From: Nitrospirota bacterium
GTDB taxonomy: Bacteria > Nitrospirota > Thermodesulfovibrionia > UBA6902
NCBI GenBank assembly: GCA_003354025.1
Contig: PIVU01000016.1
Coordinates: forward strand, 1 to 33,681
DNA length: 33,681 nt
Direction: 5' to 3'
Positions 8,036 through 15,677 of this stretch are shown in pieces. The first letter of the stretch is position 1, and each line of letters begins with the position of its first letter. The notes beneath the pieces are model-generated. The model saw nothing but the letters and a program-made list of their open reading frames with translations, searched no databases and had not been told where the DNA came from. A program made the translations under genes and the position numbers.

Positions 8036-9265
8036 TTATACCCAGGCAACCCTGTCTCTCCCCGAATCCTTTGCCTTGTACAAGCCTTCATCAGCCCTCT
8101 TTATTACCGCGTTTATATCGTCATCATTCTTTGTTAGACATGAGATGCCGATACTTACGGTAACATTGCATGAGGAGCTTCCAACTTTAAACGGGGTTTC
8201 TCTTACTGCCTTCAACAAGGCTTCAGCACGCTTAAGGAGCTCATTAAAATCAGTATTCAGAAGGACTATGAGGAATTCCTCACCGCCATATCTTCCAACA
8301 ATATCATACTGGCGCGTATGCACTTTTAAACATTCGGCAAGACTTCTCAATATCTCATCACCAACCAGGTGACCGTATGTATCATTAATGTTTTTAAAGT
8401 GGTCAATATCGATCATTAAATATCCTATGGAAGGGATAGACAAATCCTCAGAAGTCTCCCGCTTTATTCTGACGAACTCTTCCTCAGCCCTGCTCATCAG
8501 ATACCTTCGGTTGGATATGCCTGTGAGAACATCAGTGGCAGCCATCTTCTCAAGTGAGTCGTAGGCCCTGTTTAGTTCCTTTGTACCGTACCGCATCAGG
8601 GCAAAGAGTATCCCGAATATCACGAACAGGGTCAGGCCGATTCCGGCCAGCGAGATGCGGAGTAACTCGCGCAGCTCTGCCCTGTAGTATGAGATATCGG
8701 CATATATCTCGTATGAGCCTACTATGCCGTGTTCTTTATCTTTGACAGGCAGGTACGTCTCTACAACATCTATATCGAACCTCTTCTCTCCCTCCAGGTC
8801 CATAAAATCATTTTTCCTCACTACCTTCGAATCCACTTCACCATTCAGAGCAGCATCAAGGTACTCATTGTCTTTGTCTTCCCTGCCAATAATCGAATGG
8901 TCAGTGCTGTAAATTATAATCTTGTCTTTAGAAAACACCTTTATTTTCACAAGACCCAAAGGCGGCAGGTAGTTCACCATCCTGCGATCGAGCAGTAGGA
9001 AGTCCTCTGGAGCAACTCTTAGTGACATCGCCCCTTCTGAGCCACTTACTCTAATAATGTCTCGCTCATTCTTAAAAATAACTTCTCCGATACCGATCGA
9101 GTTCTTTATCGCTTCATTCACATTATATGACACGTAAATATCGCGTATGCCGAGATTGACAAGAAAGAGAAACAGAACGAAGGACAATAGTGAAACTATT
9201 GTATACAGTCGCATTAGATTTGATGGATTGTTGATCTTTGAGAAAAGCTTATACTTTAATTTCAT
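8036..9265 (-). CDS. Membrane-bound diguanylate cyclase (GGDEF protein)
   Basis: Makes cyclic di-GMP from two GTP. 409 residues: TM1 at about 19-40, an extracytoplasmic sensory region of about 160 residues, TM2 at about 204-225, then a GGDEF domain from about 240. The active-site motif is GGEEF (327-331), consistent with catalysis, and an RxxD inhibitory site (RQYD, 318-321) lies five residues before it, so product feedback inhibition is expected. The sensory region ending in FDIDVVETYLPVKDKEHGIVGSYEIY resembles Cache-type sensors (LPVK and GSYEIY are typical of the membrane-proximal strand). The start at 9265 has no obvious ribosome binding site; a second Met at residue 18 is possible. The c-di-GMP receptor at 11494 is a potential downstream partner in the same neighbourhood. 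Confidence 0.92.
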   Translation of the reverse strand: MKLKYKLFSKINNPSNLMRLYTIVSLLSFVLFLFLVNLGIRDIYVSYNVNEAIKNSIGIGEVIFKNERDIIRVSGSEGAMSLRVAPEDFLLLDRRMVNYLPPLGLVKIKVFSKDKIIIYSTDHSIIGREDKDNEYLDAALNGEVDSKVVRKNDFMDLEGEKRFDIDVVETYLPVKDKEHGIVGSYEIYADISYYRAELRELLRISLAGIGLTLFVIFGILFALMRYGTKELNRAYDSLEKMAATDVLTGISNRRYLMSRAEEEFVRIKRETSEDLSIPSIGYLMIDIDHFKNINDTYGHLVGDEILRSLAECLKVHTRQYDIVGRYGGEEFLIVLLNTDFNELLKRAEALLKAVRETPFKVGSSSCNVTVSIGISCLTKNDDDINAVIKRADEGLYKAKDSGRDRVAWV

Positions 9266-9379
9266 TTTAAGTTGAATTTCAGTGTTTGGACAATTTTTTA
9301 TTTATATTATGTTTCGGAATATTTCGTTATATCTTTAATTGAATTGGTCGCACCAGAGACTGGAAGTATGGTTTTAGCA

Positions 9380-9574
9380 TTATGGATGGTCTTGATAAGC
9401 TTCTTTTATAGCCTGTAAAACAGTGCCATTGAGTTTAAGATGGGTGCAATCTGTTTTATCAACAGCCATGAAAGGTGGAGTGAAAAGGTTTAGACCTGCT
9501 ACAAGATTAGTTGATAAGAAATCGCTTTTTAAGCCTGTTTTTAATTTAACAGAGAAACCGATGAGCCGGCAATA
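9380..9574 (-). pseudogene. Relic coding fragment within the 356 bp gap 9266-9621
   Basis: The gap between the diguanylate cyclase and the nitroreductase holds an open minus-strand stretch of 64 codons ending in TAA at 9380-9382, with no start codon near its upstream end. It encodes LIGFSVKLKTGLKSDFLST and goes on to FMAVDKTDCTHLKLNGTVL. Its central part is the 43 bp repeat shared with 6814-6856. I do not recognise the family. A plus-strand open frame of 69 codons (9423-9632) covers the same bases, has no ribosome binding site and is less convincing. Nothing else was seen in the gap. Confidence 0.35.
9508..9550. repeat. 43 bp repeat, copy 2
   Basis: Exact copy of 6814-6856, about 2.7 kb away in direct orientation. 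Flanking bases on both sides differ between the copies. Confidence 0.8.
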
Positions 9575-9621
9575 TTATTATGGTTTCGATTTTCCTGAAA
9601 TAAGAGGACTAACTACATATG

Positions 9622-10125
9622 CTATTTATTAAAAAAAACAACTTCATCAAGCTGCTTCCGGCTCCCCTTCCCCTTTGTCTCCGCAGGATATCCCAGAGCA
9701 ATGACCGCCATTAGCTCATGATCTTCAGGACCCTGAACCAATTCCAGCACTTTATCTTTGCTTTTCAGGATCTCACCAAGCCACACAGCACCGAGACCCG
9801 TTGAATGAATATATAGAAGCATGTTCTGGATGCATGCCCCGATGGCCTGGCAATCCTTAGTCCTGTCATAGCTCGAGGAGTTGTCGAGAAAAACCGCGAT
9901 CAGCACATTGGCCCCAAGAACTATTTTAGAGTAGTGTGTAAGGCCGGATATTTCAGTTTTCAGATCGCTGTCCCTGATAACCGCGAATTTCCATGGCTGG
10001 TTGTTCAGCCCTGAGGGTGCCCGGGTGCCGGCCTCTATTATCTTATTAATGAGATCATCGGAAACCGGCTTATCCGTAAATTTTCTTATACTTCGTCTTG
10101 TGCTTATTAATTCAAAAGCATCCAT
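9622..10125 (-). CDS. Nitroreductase family FMN oxidoreductase
   Basis: 167-residue protein of the NADH/NAD(P)H-dependent, FMN-containing nitroreductase fold. FMN-contact motifs are clear: STRRSIRKF (about 8-16), RAPSGLNNQPWKF (about 35-47) and the later GLGAVWLGE and VIALGYPAE blocks. Members reduce nitro groups, quinones or flavins, and some act in cofactor biosynthesis; the physiological substrate cannot be read from sequence. The single-domain short form is typical of the subgroup found in anaerobes. It starts 8 nt after the stop of prfB and is probably cotranscribed with it. Confidence 0.9.
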   Translation of the reverse strand: MDAFELISTRRSIRKFTDKPVSDDLINKIIEAGTRAPSGLNNQPWKFAVIRDSDLKTEISGLTHYSKIVLGANVLIAVFLDNSSSYDRTKDCQAIGACIQNMLLYIHSTGLGAVWLGEILKSKDKVLELVQGPEDHELMAVIALGYPAETKGKGSRKQLDEVVFFNK

Positions 10126-10133
10126 GATATTGA

Positions 10134-11253
10134 CTACGCTGAAACCTGTTTTTCTTTCTTAAAAAGCAGATATTTATTAATAAACTCATCAAGACCGCCA
10201 TCAAGAACAGCATTCACATTTCCTGTCTCGCAATCGGTCCTGTGGTCCTTTATGAGCTGATAGGGCTGCAGGGTATATGATCTTATCTGACTTCCCCATG
10301 CAATGTCTTTTTTCTCACCGATAATTTCATCCAACTTCTCGTCCTGCTCCTTTTTCTTTATAGCATAAATACGCGCTTTGAGAATCTTCATTGCCGTGGC
10401 CCTGTTTTTCTGCTGGGAGCGTTCATTCTGACAACTTACTACAATATTCGTCGGCAAATGCGTAATCCTTACAGCGGAATCCGTTTTATTTACATGCTGT
10501 CCGCCTGCACCTGATGCCCTGAAAGTATCTATTCGTAAATCGTCATCGTCAATTTCAACCTCAATATCCTCACTAACTTCCGGATATACGAGTATGGCGG
10601 CAAATGATGTGTGGCGTCTTTTGTTAGCGTCAAATGGGGAAATCCTGACCAGGCGGTGGACCCCGGCTTCTCCCTTCAGGTATCCGTATGCGTACTCACC
10701 GCTAATAGTCAGAGTTGCGCTCTTTAACCCTGCCTCTTCACCAGGCAAATATTCAACAACCTCAACCTTGTATCCGCTTTTCTCGGCCCAACGTGTATAC
10801 ATCCTGAAAAGTATCTGTGCCCAGTCCTGACTTTCCGTACCTCCTGCGCCGGGGTTAATAGTGAGGATGGCATTGTTACGGTCACCTTCGGATGAAAGAG
10901 TACTCTTTAATTCAATATCATCAAGATCCGAAAAAAGCTTTGTAACTCCGTCGCCAGCATCCTCAAGCATACCTTCTCCGTCTTCTTCCTCAGAAAGTTC
11001 AAGAAGGATGTGCAGATCTTCATATTGTTTTTCTATTGTAAAAAAAGGCTGGAGGGAATTATCAATACCCGATTTTTCCTTCAGTATTACCTGGGCCTTT
11101 GAAGGATCGTCCCACAAATCTTCAGCTTCAAGTTTCTTTTCAATGGTCTTTAAATGTTCCTGCTTTCCAGGGACATCAAAGATACCTCCGGAGGGTAGTT
11201 ATTCTTTCTTCAATCTCACTCAGTTTATCTTTTAATTCATCGTAAGTAATCAA
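10134..11253 (-). CDS. prfB: Peptide chain release factor 2, expressed by programmed +1 frameshift
   Basis: RF2 recognises UAA and UGA stop codons and triggers release of the finished peptide. Translation begins at TTG 11251-11253, 7 nt after an AGGAGG (11261-11266), and runs 25 codons (ending TTLRRYL) to an in-frame TGA at 11176-11178. A +1 shift at CTT TGA continues with DVPGKQEHLKTIEKK and the rest, giving 372 residues. The SPF anticodon-like tripeptide (about 205-207) and the GGQ peptidyl-hydrolysis motif (about 250-252, in SGAGGQHVNKTDSAVR) confirm RF2 rather than RF1. The frameshift makes synthesis sensitive to RF2 level: low RF2 stalls at UGA and favours shifting. The nitroreductase gene follows 8 nt downstream. 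Confidence 0.96.
11176..11189 (-). promoter_or_regulatory. RF2 programmed frameshift site
   Basis: Minus strand reads GGAGG TAT CTT TGA: an internal Shine-Dalgarno-like GGAGG (11185-11189), three bases, the slippery CTT codon (11179-11181) and the TGA stop (11176-11178). This matches the known prfB recoding signal; the base after the TGA is T where many species have C. Confidence 0.95.
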
Positions 11254-11368
11254 TGTAAAGCCTCCTGTCTACTATAAATAACCCTTGTGTATATTCATTT
11301 TATTTACTGGCATTATTATACATGAAAACGGGATGGAGAGGCTATAGGGGAAGGGGTCAAGTTAAAAA

Positions 11369-11476
11369 GATGATGACCATCGAAACAGCCTGGAAATTGT
11401 GGACATATGGCTTTTAGCGAAATACATGGGCGGCAGGCATGAACAGCGCATTCATCAGATCGAGCAGGAGACATAG
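11369..11476 (+). pseudogene. Relic of rpiB (ribose-5-phosphate isomerase B), C-terminal end only
   Basis: A plus-strand stretch encodes SLEIVDIWLLAKYMGGRHEQ and then RIHQIEQET before TAG 11474-11476. It aligns by eye with the RpiB C-terminus, whose hallmark is a W-L segment followed by GGRH and a basic helix. The rest of the ~145-residue enzyme is missing, and no start or ribosome binding site precedes it. It lies in the 240 bp between the prfB start and the PilZ-SPOR stop. Chance similarity is possible because only about 28 residues match. Confidence 0.55.
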
Positions 11477-11493
11477 CATAACATTGATATATA

Positions 11494-12549
11494 TCATCTG
11501 TTCGTAATGACAAGCCCTTTCAGATTGAACTTATCTTTAATATCCCTTAACATAATCCCCCCCTGCTCTCGATGCATTACACCGGGGATCCTGATGATAT
11601 GAAAATTATTAACAACAACTATATACGCGCCAGGGTAATACTCCTTTAAACGAGGCAGCATTTCATTTGAATATTCAGGGTTCTTCCAAGCTCCAACCTG
11701 GACCAGAAACGGAGCTTCAGCAGTCGGGGGAACTATTTGAGAAATTGGCGGTTCTTCAATAATTATCGGCTGCTCCGGTTGAATTGGTTCAATTTCTTCA
11801 ACAATAACTGGCTCTTGCAGAACCTGTTCAGGAAGGCTTTCCTCTATATTGCCCCTCTCTCCAAACAAAAATATAGCGGCAAGCAGCAGTAACAGAAGGA
11901 TTATAATTTTTACTATGGGCTCATATAGCGGCTTCTTTATTCTCCTGTCAATCTTTACAGGAAATGTGTGGTCCAGGACTGAACGTTCTTTTACCTTTGC
12001 ATAATCACCGTCCTTACCGTCTTCAGCATCAAGAGTCAGCTGCTCTTCGGGCAAGGAAGAATCCTGAGGGGAACCTTTTTCAAATACCGGTTCTATCCCA
12101 TCTGCTTCATCCTTATCTGCAGGATCGTAATACATGCTTGTATAGTCATCGGATTTGGTTGTTTCACGATACTCACCTTCATATCCATTATCATCAGTAA
12201 GATAGTTCAGGGGTACATGTCCCATAGCAGAAACTGCTTCATACATCTGCATGCGCGTCTCATCATCGATTTCATTAAACCTTATGCCTATCAAGTAACC
12301 GAATTCACTGTTTCTCTTTTTCCATACAATTGCGCCTGCGGCTGAAACATAGAGGTTACTTTCAGCATTTTTAAACCTGAAATCAAGGCTTTCTCCCGGT
12401 TCAACATCAAGGTCCTGTGATTCAAAACTGAATCCGTCGCCGGCAAAATCTCTTGTTATTCCCAAGGAAGACATAGATGACTGCAAGACTTTAAACTCTA
12501 CTATGATGCACATGTCCAGTCTCTTGCTTTTCCTGCGTTCAACTATCAT
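11494..12549 (-). CDS. PilZ domain - transmembrane - SPOR domain fusion protein
   Basis: 351 residues. N-terminal PilZ domain (about 1-107), the c-di-GMP receptor module: arginine motif RKSKR (6-10) and the second motif DFAGDG (34-39; the usual D/NxSxxG with Ala at the Ser position). An acidic linker (about 115-195) leads to one transmembrane helix (about 211-230), a Pro/Glu-rich periplasmic spacer, and a C-terminal SPOR domain (about 279-351, FLVQVGAWKNPEYSNEMLPRL onward). SPOR domains bind denuded peptidoglycan at division septa. The topology places PilZ in the cytoplasm and SPOR in the periplasm. A GAGGA ribosome binding site lies 10 nt before the ATG. It is downstream of, and on the same strand as, the Tol-Pal genes, separated by 208 bp. 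Confidence 0.85.
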   Translation of the reverse strand: MIVERRKSKRLDMCIIVEFKVLQSSMSSLGITRDFAGDGFSFESQDLDVEPGESLDFRFKNAESNLYVSAAGAIVWKKRNSEFGYLIGIRFNEIDDETRMQMYEAVSAMGHVPLNYLTDDNGYEGEYRETTKSDDYTSMYYDPADKDEADGIEPVFEKGSPQDSSLPEEQLTLDAEDGKDGDYAKVKERSVLDHTFPVKIDRRIKKPLYEPIVKIIILLLLLLAAIFLFGERGNIEESLPEQVLQEPVIVEEIEPIQPEQPIIIEEPPISQIVPPTAEAPFLVQVGAWKNPEYSNEMLPRLKEYYPGAYIVVVNNFHIIRIPGVMHREQGGIMLRDIKDKFNLKGLVITNR

Positions 12550-12757
12550 TGATCATTATTCCTCGTGTAAAATTAATAAAAACTACTACGTCAAAACCTG
12601 AAGTATTTAAAAATAAATGCATCATAAAGTCAAGATAATTCCGCAGTATTCCAACAATAACTGTTCACCCAGATTATTGCAGCTTACCTGACAAGTAAAT
12701 CCTGAATATAATATGACAAAAACTGTGGAAACAAGAATCCCCTCGAATGTCCGGAGA

Positions 12758-13732
12758 CTATTTTTTAATAGTTTTCGGAGGTACAGAGGGTTTCTTGATT
12801 TTTCTTAAAGCGAGTTTGGCCGGTTCTGTGTTCGGATACTTCTTAATAAGCTGCTCAAGAATGGTCTTGCCAACATCCTTATTCCCTGACTGGTAGAAAG
12901 CCAGGCCTTGTTTCAGCAATGCCCCGGGAACTTTGTCGCTTTTCGGATTTTTATCAAACAGCTCCTGGTAAGCAAGTATTGCATCATCAAAATTCTCTTC
13001 TTTGTAATAGGTTTCACCTATCCAAAAACGTGCATTATCTGAATAATCATTTTCAGAGAAGTCCCTCAACAGAGACTGAAATTTCTCTCTTGAATCAACT
13101 AGATCCCCCTCCTTAAAATCCTGATATGCTGACATATAGAGGGTTTTCACAGATGAATTGCCGTCATCTTTTTTAGCAGCTGCTTTTTTCACTTTCTTTG
13201 CTTCTGCTTTTTTGAGCTTCCTTGCTTCTTCAGCCCGTTTTTGCTGATCGGCTTTTTCAGCCTCCTCTTTTTTGGCCTGTTCAGCCAGGAGCATTGCGCG
13301 GTCTTCCTTTTTCTTTATATCAGCCAGCGCAAATTCAAGTTCTTTCATTTTTGCCAGCAGTTCATCTTTACTTTCAATCAGCTCGGAAGAACTTTTTTCG
13401 GAAAAGTATCGTGCTTCCTCAAATCGGCCGGTTAAAACCTGAAATTCTGATGACAGATTCTGCACCTGAATTAATAGGTCTGAAACAGTCTGAGATGTCG
13501 ATTTCTGTGAGTCTTCCAGGCCGTCAAGCTGTTTATTGATCTTCTCCATTCGGGCAGTAGACTTTGAAGTTTTCTTGAGGTTACTAACTTCATCCCGTAA
13601 AGTGTTTACGTCATACTGTAATCTCCCGGTGTCCTCCGTTGAAGCACACCCTGAAATAACAAGCAGAGAGCATAAAGCAAAGCTTAAAGAAAAAAATCTG
13701 GAAAATATTTTATTTGTTCGTAAAAAATCCAT
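12758..13732 (-). CDS. cpoB: Tol-Pal system protein CpoB/YbgF
   Basis: Periplasmic factor that in E. coli couples outer-membrane constriction by Tol-Pal with PBP1B activity. 324 residues: signal sequence ending in a lipobox VISGC (Cys29), so unlike soluble E. coli CpoB this one is probably a lipoprotein; a coiled coil (about 37-140, TLRDEVSNLKK and similar heptads); a Lys/Glu/Ala-rich linker (about 145-195); and a C-terminal TPR region (about 198-315) with three repeats (LYMSAYQDFKEGDLVDSREKF, ARFWIGETYYKEENFDDAI, ALLKQGLAFYQSGNKDVG). The C-terminal TPR arrangement is typical of YbgF. It is the last gene of the tol-pal operon; AGAGGA precedes the ATG. A strong hairpin lies between pal and this gene. 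Confidence 0.88.
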   Translation of the reverse strand: MDFLRTNKIFSRFFSLSFALCSLLVISGCASTEDTGRLQYDVNTLRDEVSNLKKTSKSTARMEKINKQLDGLEDSQKSTSQTVSDLLIQVQNLSSEFQVLTGRFEEARYFSEKSSSELIESKDELLAKMKELEFALADIKKKEDRAMLLAEQAKKEEAEKADQQKRAEEARKLKKAEAKKVKKAAAKKDDGNSSVKTLYMSAYQDFKEGDLVDSREKFQSLLRDFSENDYSDNARFWIGETYYKEENFDDAILAYQELFDKNPKSDKVPGALLKQGLAFYQSGNKDVGKTILEQLIKKYPNTEPAKLALRKIKKPSVPPKTIKK

Positions 13733-13765
13733 ATATCCTCTTGATAACTGAAGACCATACTAACA

Positions 13766-13789
13766 CTGGCCAGGCGGGTGCCTGACCAG
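13766..13789 (-). other. Intercistronic RNA hairpin between pal and cpoB
   Basis: In the minus-strand transcript CUGGUCAGGC pairs with GCCUGGCCAG across an ACCC loop: 10 bp with one G-U pair. On the plus strand the same position is a C-A mismatch, so the structure is optimal only in the sense RNA. There is no U-tract, so it is not a simple terminator; an mRNA-stability or processing role is plausible. Confidence 0.6.
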
Positions 13790-13801
13790 GTCTATAATTA
13801 T

Positions 13802-14347
13802 TTATTTAGTAATAACAAAGTGGGCCCTTCTGTTGCTCTGCCAGCATGAATCGTTTGAGCCCATGCATACAGGCTTCTCTTCCCCATAGGTTATTACCAG
13901 CATCCTTGAAGATGGTATACCGCGGGCTAACAAGTATTTCATTGCCGCCTTGCCCCTATTTTCACCGAGTGCAAGGTTGTACTCATTGGTTCCCCTCTCA
14001 TCACAATGCCCCTCAATAACAATGTTCACACTCTTCTCTGCGTTGAGAAAATCCGCAACTGAATCGAGTATCACCCTTGCATCAGGCCTTATGTCGTATT
14101 TATCATATTCAAAGAGAACGTCTTTGAATACAGCTGCTGCCTTTTCTTCGGCTGACAATCTTTCCTCTTCTACACTTTCCTCTTCTACAATTTCAACGGG
14201 CTCAACAATTTCCTCTTCAGCCGGGGTCATGACCTCTTCCCTTACCTGCTCGTCTACGGGCTGCTGGTCTTCTGCCGGGGTCCTTGTGTATTTCTTTTGA
14301 CATCCTACTGCAAAAACCAGTATTAGAATAATGAACAATCTTTTCAT
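13802..14347 (-). CDS. pal: Peptidoglycan-associated lipoprotein Pal
   Basis: Outer-membrane lipoprotein that binds peptidoglycan and TolB and helps pull the outer membrane inward at the septum. 181 residues: signal peptide with lipobox FAVGC (Cys16), a Pro/Glu-rich flexible linker (about 22-66), and an OmpA-type peptidoglycan-binding domain (about 70-181) with VIEGHCDERGTNEYNLALGE and the NRRAHFVI C-terminal motif. The Asp and Arg that contact diaminopimelate in the family are in these segments. AAGGAGG sits 7 nt before the ATG, the best ribosome binding site in the operon. It lies 25 bp after tolB. Confidence 0.96.
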   Translation of the reverse strand: MKRLFIILILVFAVGCQKKYTRTPAEDQQPVDEQVREEVMTPAEEEIVEPVEIVEEESVEEERLSAEEKAAAVFKDVLFEYDKYDIRPDARVILDSVADFLNAEKSVNIVIEGHCDERGTNEYNLALGENRGKAAMKYLLARGIPSSRMLVITYGEEKPVCMGSNDSCWQSNRRAHFVITK

Positions 14348-14372
14348 AAAACGCCTCCTTAATATATCTGCG

Positions 14373-15677
14373 CTATTTTAAATATGGTGACCACTTAGGT
14401 GACATTGCCTTTAGGTATTTTTTGGTAATTCGCTTTTGTCCTTCGCCATTAATACGCATAACGTAAATCCCGCGCTTTCCGTCCCTGTCGGAATCGAATG
14501 CAATAAAAAAACCATCGGGTGAAATCGACGGACCTTCATTGTTACCCTCAAATGTAAGCTGCCTTAAATCTTTACCGTCAGATTTTAACACGAATATTTG
14601 ATTTTTGCCATTTTTTCTTCCTACATATGCTATCCGTTTTCCATCAGCAGACCAGGACGGAGATGTGTTGTAGGATCCTTCAAAAGTAAGCCTTTTTATG
14701 CCGCGCCCTTTTATGTCCATTGTATATATTTGAGGAGACCCTCCCCTGTCGGATACAAAAGCGATTTTCTTGCCGTCAGGCGAAAAAACAGGTGAAACAT
14801 CTATACCATATGATCTTGTCAGCCTCTTGAACTTCTGACCGAACATATTCATGGTGTATATTTCAGAACTGCCTCCTTTGGACGATGAAAAAGCAACCAG
14901 ATCATCGGCAGAAGTCCCACCGACAAGATTTAGTCCTTTAGATGAGAAAAGTACCATCTCCTTACCCCGTTTGAGGTCTCTCAGGTATATTTTCCACTTC
15001 CTCTTCCTCTCGGAGGCAAAGAGAAGAAACTTGCCGTCCTGGGACCAGCTGTGACTGGATGTTAACCCTCGTGAAACAATTTTCCGGGCATTGAACCCAT
15101 CCCAGTCCATAACACGAAGTCCTTTTCTTCCTGATTTTTCACTGACAAGATACGAAAGCTTTGTCCTGAATATCCCTTTTCTGTCAGTTGCGACATAATA
15201 AATATCATTGGATATGCTGTGCGCCATAGTACGAAGACTTGCCTTTTTGGATACAGTCAATCTCTTTTTAAGGACTTCTTTCCCTTCTACCAAGTCCTTA
15301 ACAGAAAGAATCACTTTTATATCATTCGAGATAGAAACATCCAGAAACGCCTTAACTTCAGCCCCGGGCACATCAGGATCAACAAACTCAAACATTCCGG
15401 TCGTTTCCAGGTCATTCTTGATTATCCACTCAAGTTCTTTAGATTTTGGAGGGCCCTTGATAATTATGGACACAGGAAGCTGCCGGACAGATGGAGAGGC
15501 AATATCAATATAGACTTTAGCATCAACACTATCGGCCAAACCAAAACAAAAACTGGCAATTACAAGGAGTAATATACATGCTTTAACTGACTTAAGTCGT
15601 TCGCTTATCACCGGTAGCCGTTCGTCATTCGTAGTTCGTAGTTCGTCACTCGTCATTCGTCGTTTGCATTTTCTCAT
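14373..15677 (-). CDS. tolB: Tol-Pal system periplasmic protein TolB
   Basis: Periplasmic beta-propeller that shuttles between Pal and TolA. 434 residues: N-terminal extension, signal sequence (hydrophobic part about 32-45, cleavage near DSVDA-K), a TolB N-domain (KVYIDIASPSVRQLPVSI onward) and a C-terminal six-bladed propeller with repeated SPDGKKIAFVSDRGGSPQIY-type blades. The ATG at 15675-15677 overlaps the tolA stop as ATGA, but the first ~20 residues are encoded by a heptanucleotide tandem repeat and look unlike any signal peptide. A GTG at 15609-15611 (VISERLKSVKACILLL) would give a conventional signal peptide. Neither start has a good ribosome binding site; start confidence is low, identity is high. 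Confidence 0.93.
   Translation of the reverse strand: MRKCKRRMTSDELRTTNDERLPVISERLKSVKACILLLVIASFCFGLADSVDAKVYIDIASPSVRQLPVSIIIKGPPKSKELEWIIKNDLETTGMFEFVDPDVPGAEVKAFLDVSISNDIKVILSVKDLVEGKEVLKKRLTVSKKASLRTMAHSISNDIYYVATDRKGIFRTKLSYLVSEKSGRKGLRVMDWDGFNARKIVSRGLTSSHSWSQDGKFLLFASERKRKWKIYLRDLKRGKEMVLFSSKGLNLVGGTSADDLVAFSSSKGGSSEIYTMNMFGQKFKRLTRSYGIDVSPVFSPDGKKIAFVSDRGGSPQIYTMDIKGRGIKRLTFEGSYNTSPSWSADGKRIAYVGRKNGKNQIFVLKSDGKDLRQLTFEGNNEGPSISPDGFFIAFDSDRDGKRGIYVMRINGEGQKRITKKYLKAMSPKWSPYLK
15621..15662. repeat. Six tandem heptanucleotides at the 5' end of tolB
   Basis: Plus strand units in order: TTCGTCA, TTCGTAG, TTCGTAG, TTCGTCA, CTCGTCA, TTCGTCG. Six units make 42 bp, so the frame is kept, but gain or loss of one unit would shift the tolB frame if translation starts at 15677. 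Confidence 0.9.

Noticed and set aside
9423-9632. 69-codon plus-strand gene before the nitroreductase
   Set aside because: No ribosome binding site; it overlaps the 43 bp repeat and a better minus-strand relic, and runs into the nitroreductase 3' end.
11485-11496. TGATATATATCA palindrome at the PilZ-SPOR stop codon
   Set aside because: Short alternating A/T palindromes are expected by chance here and it overlaps the stop codon.
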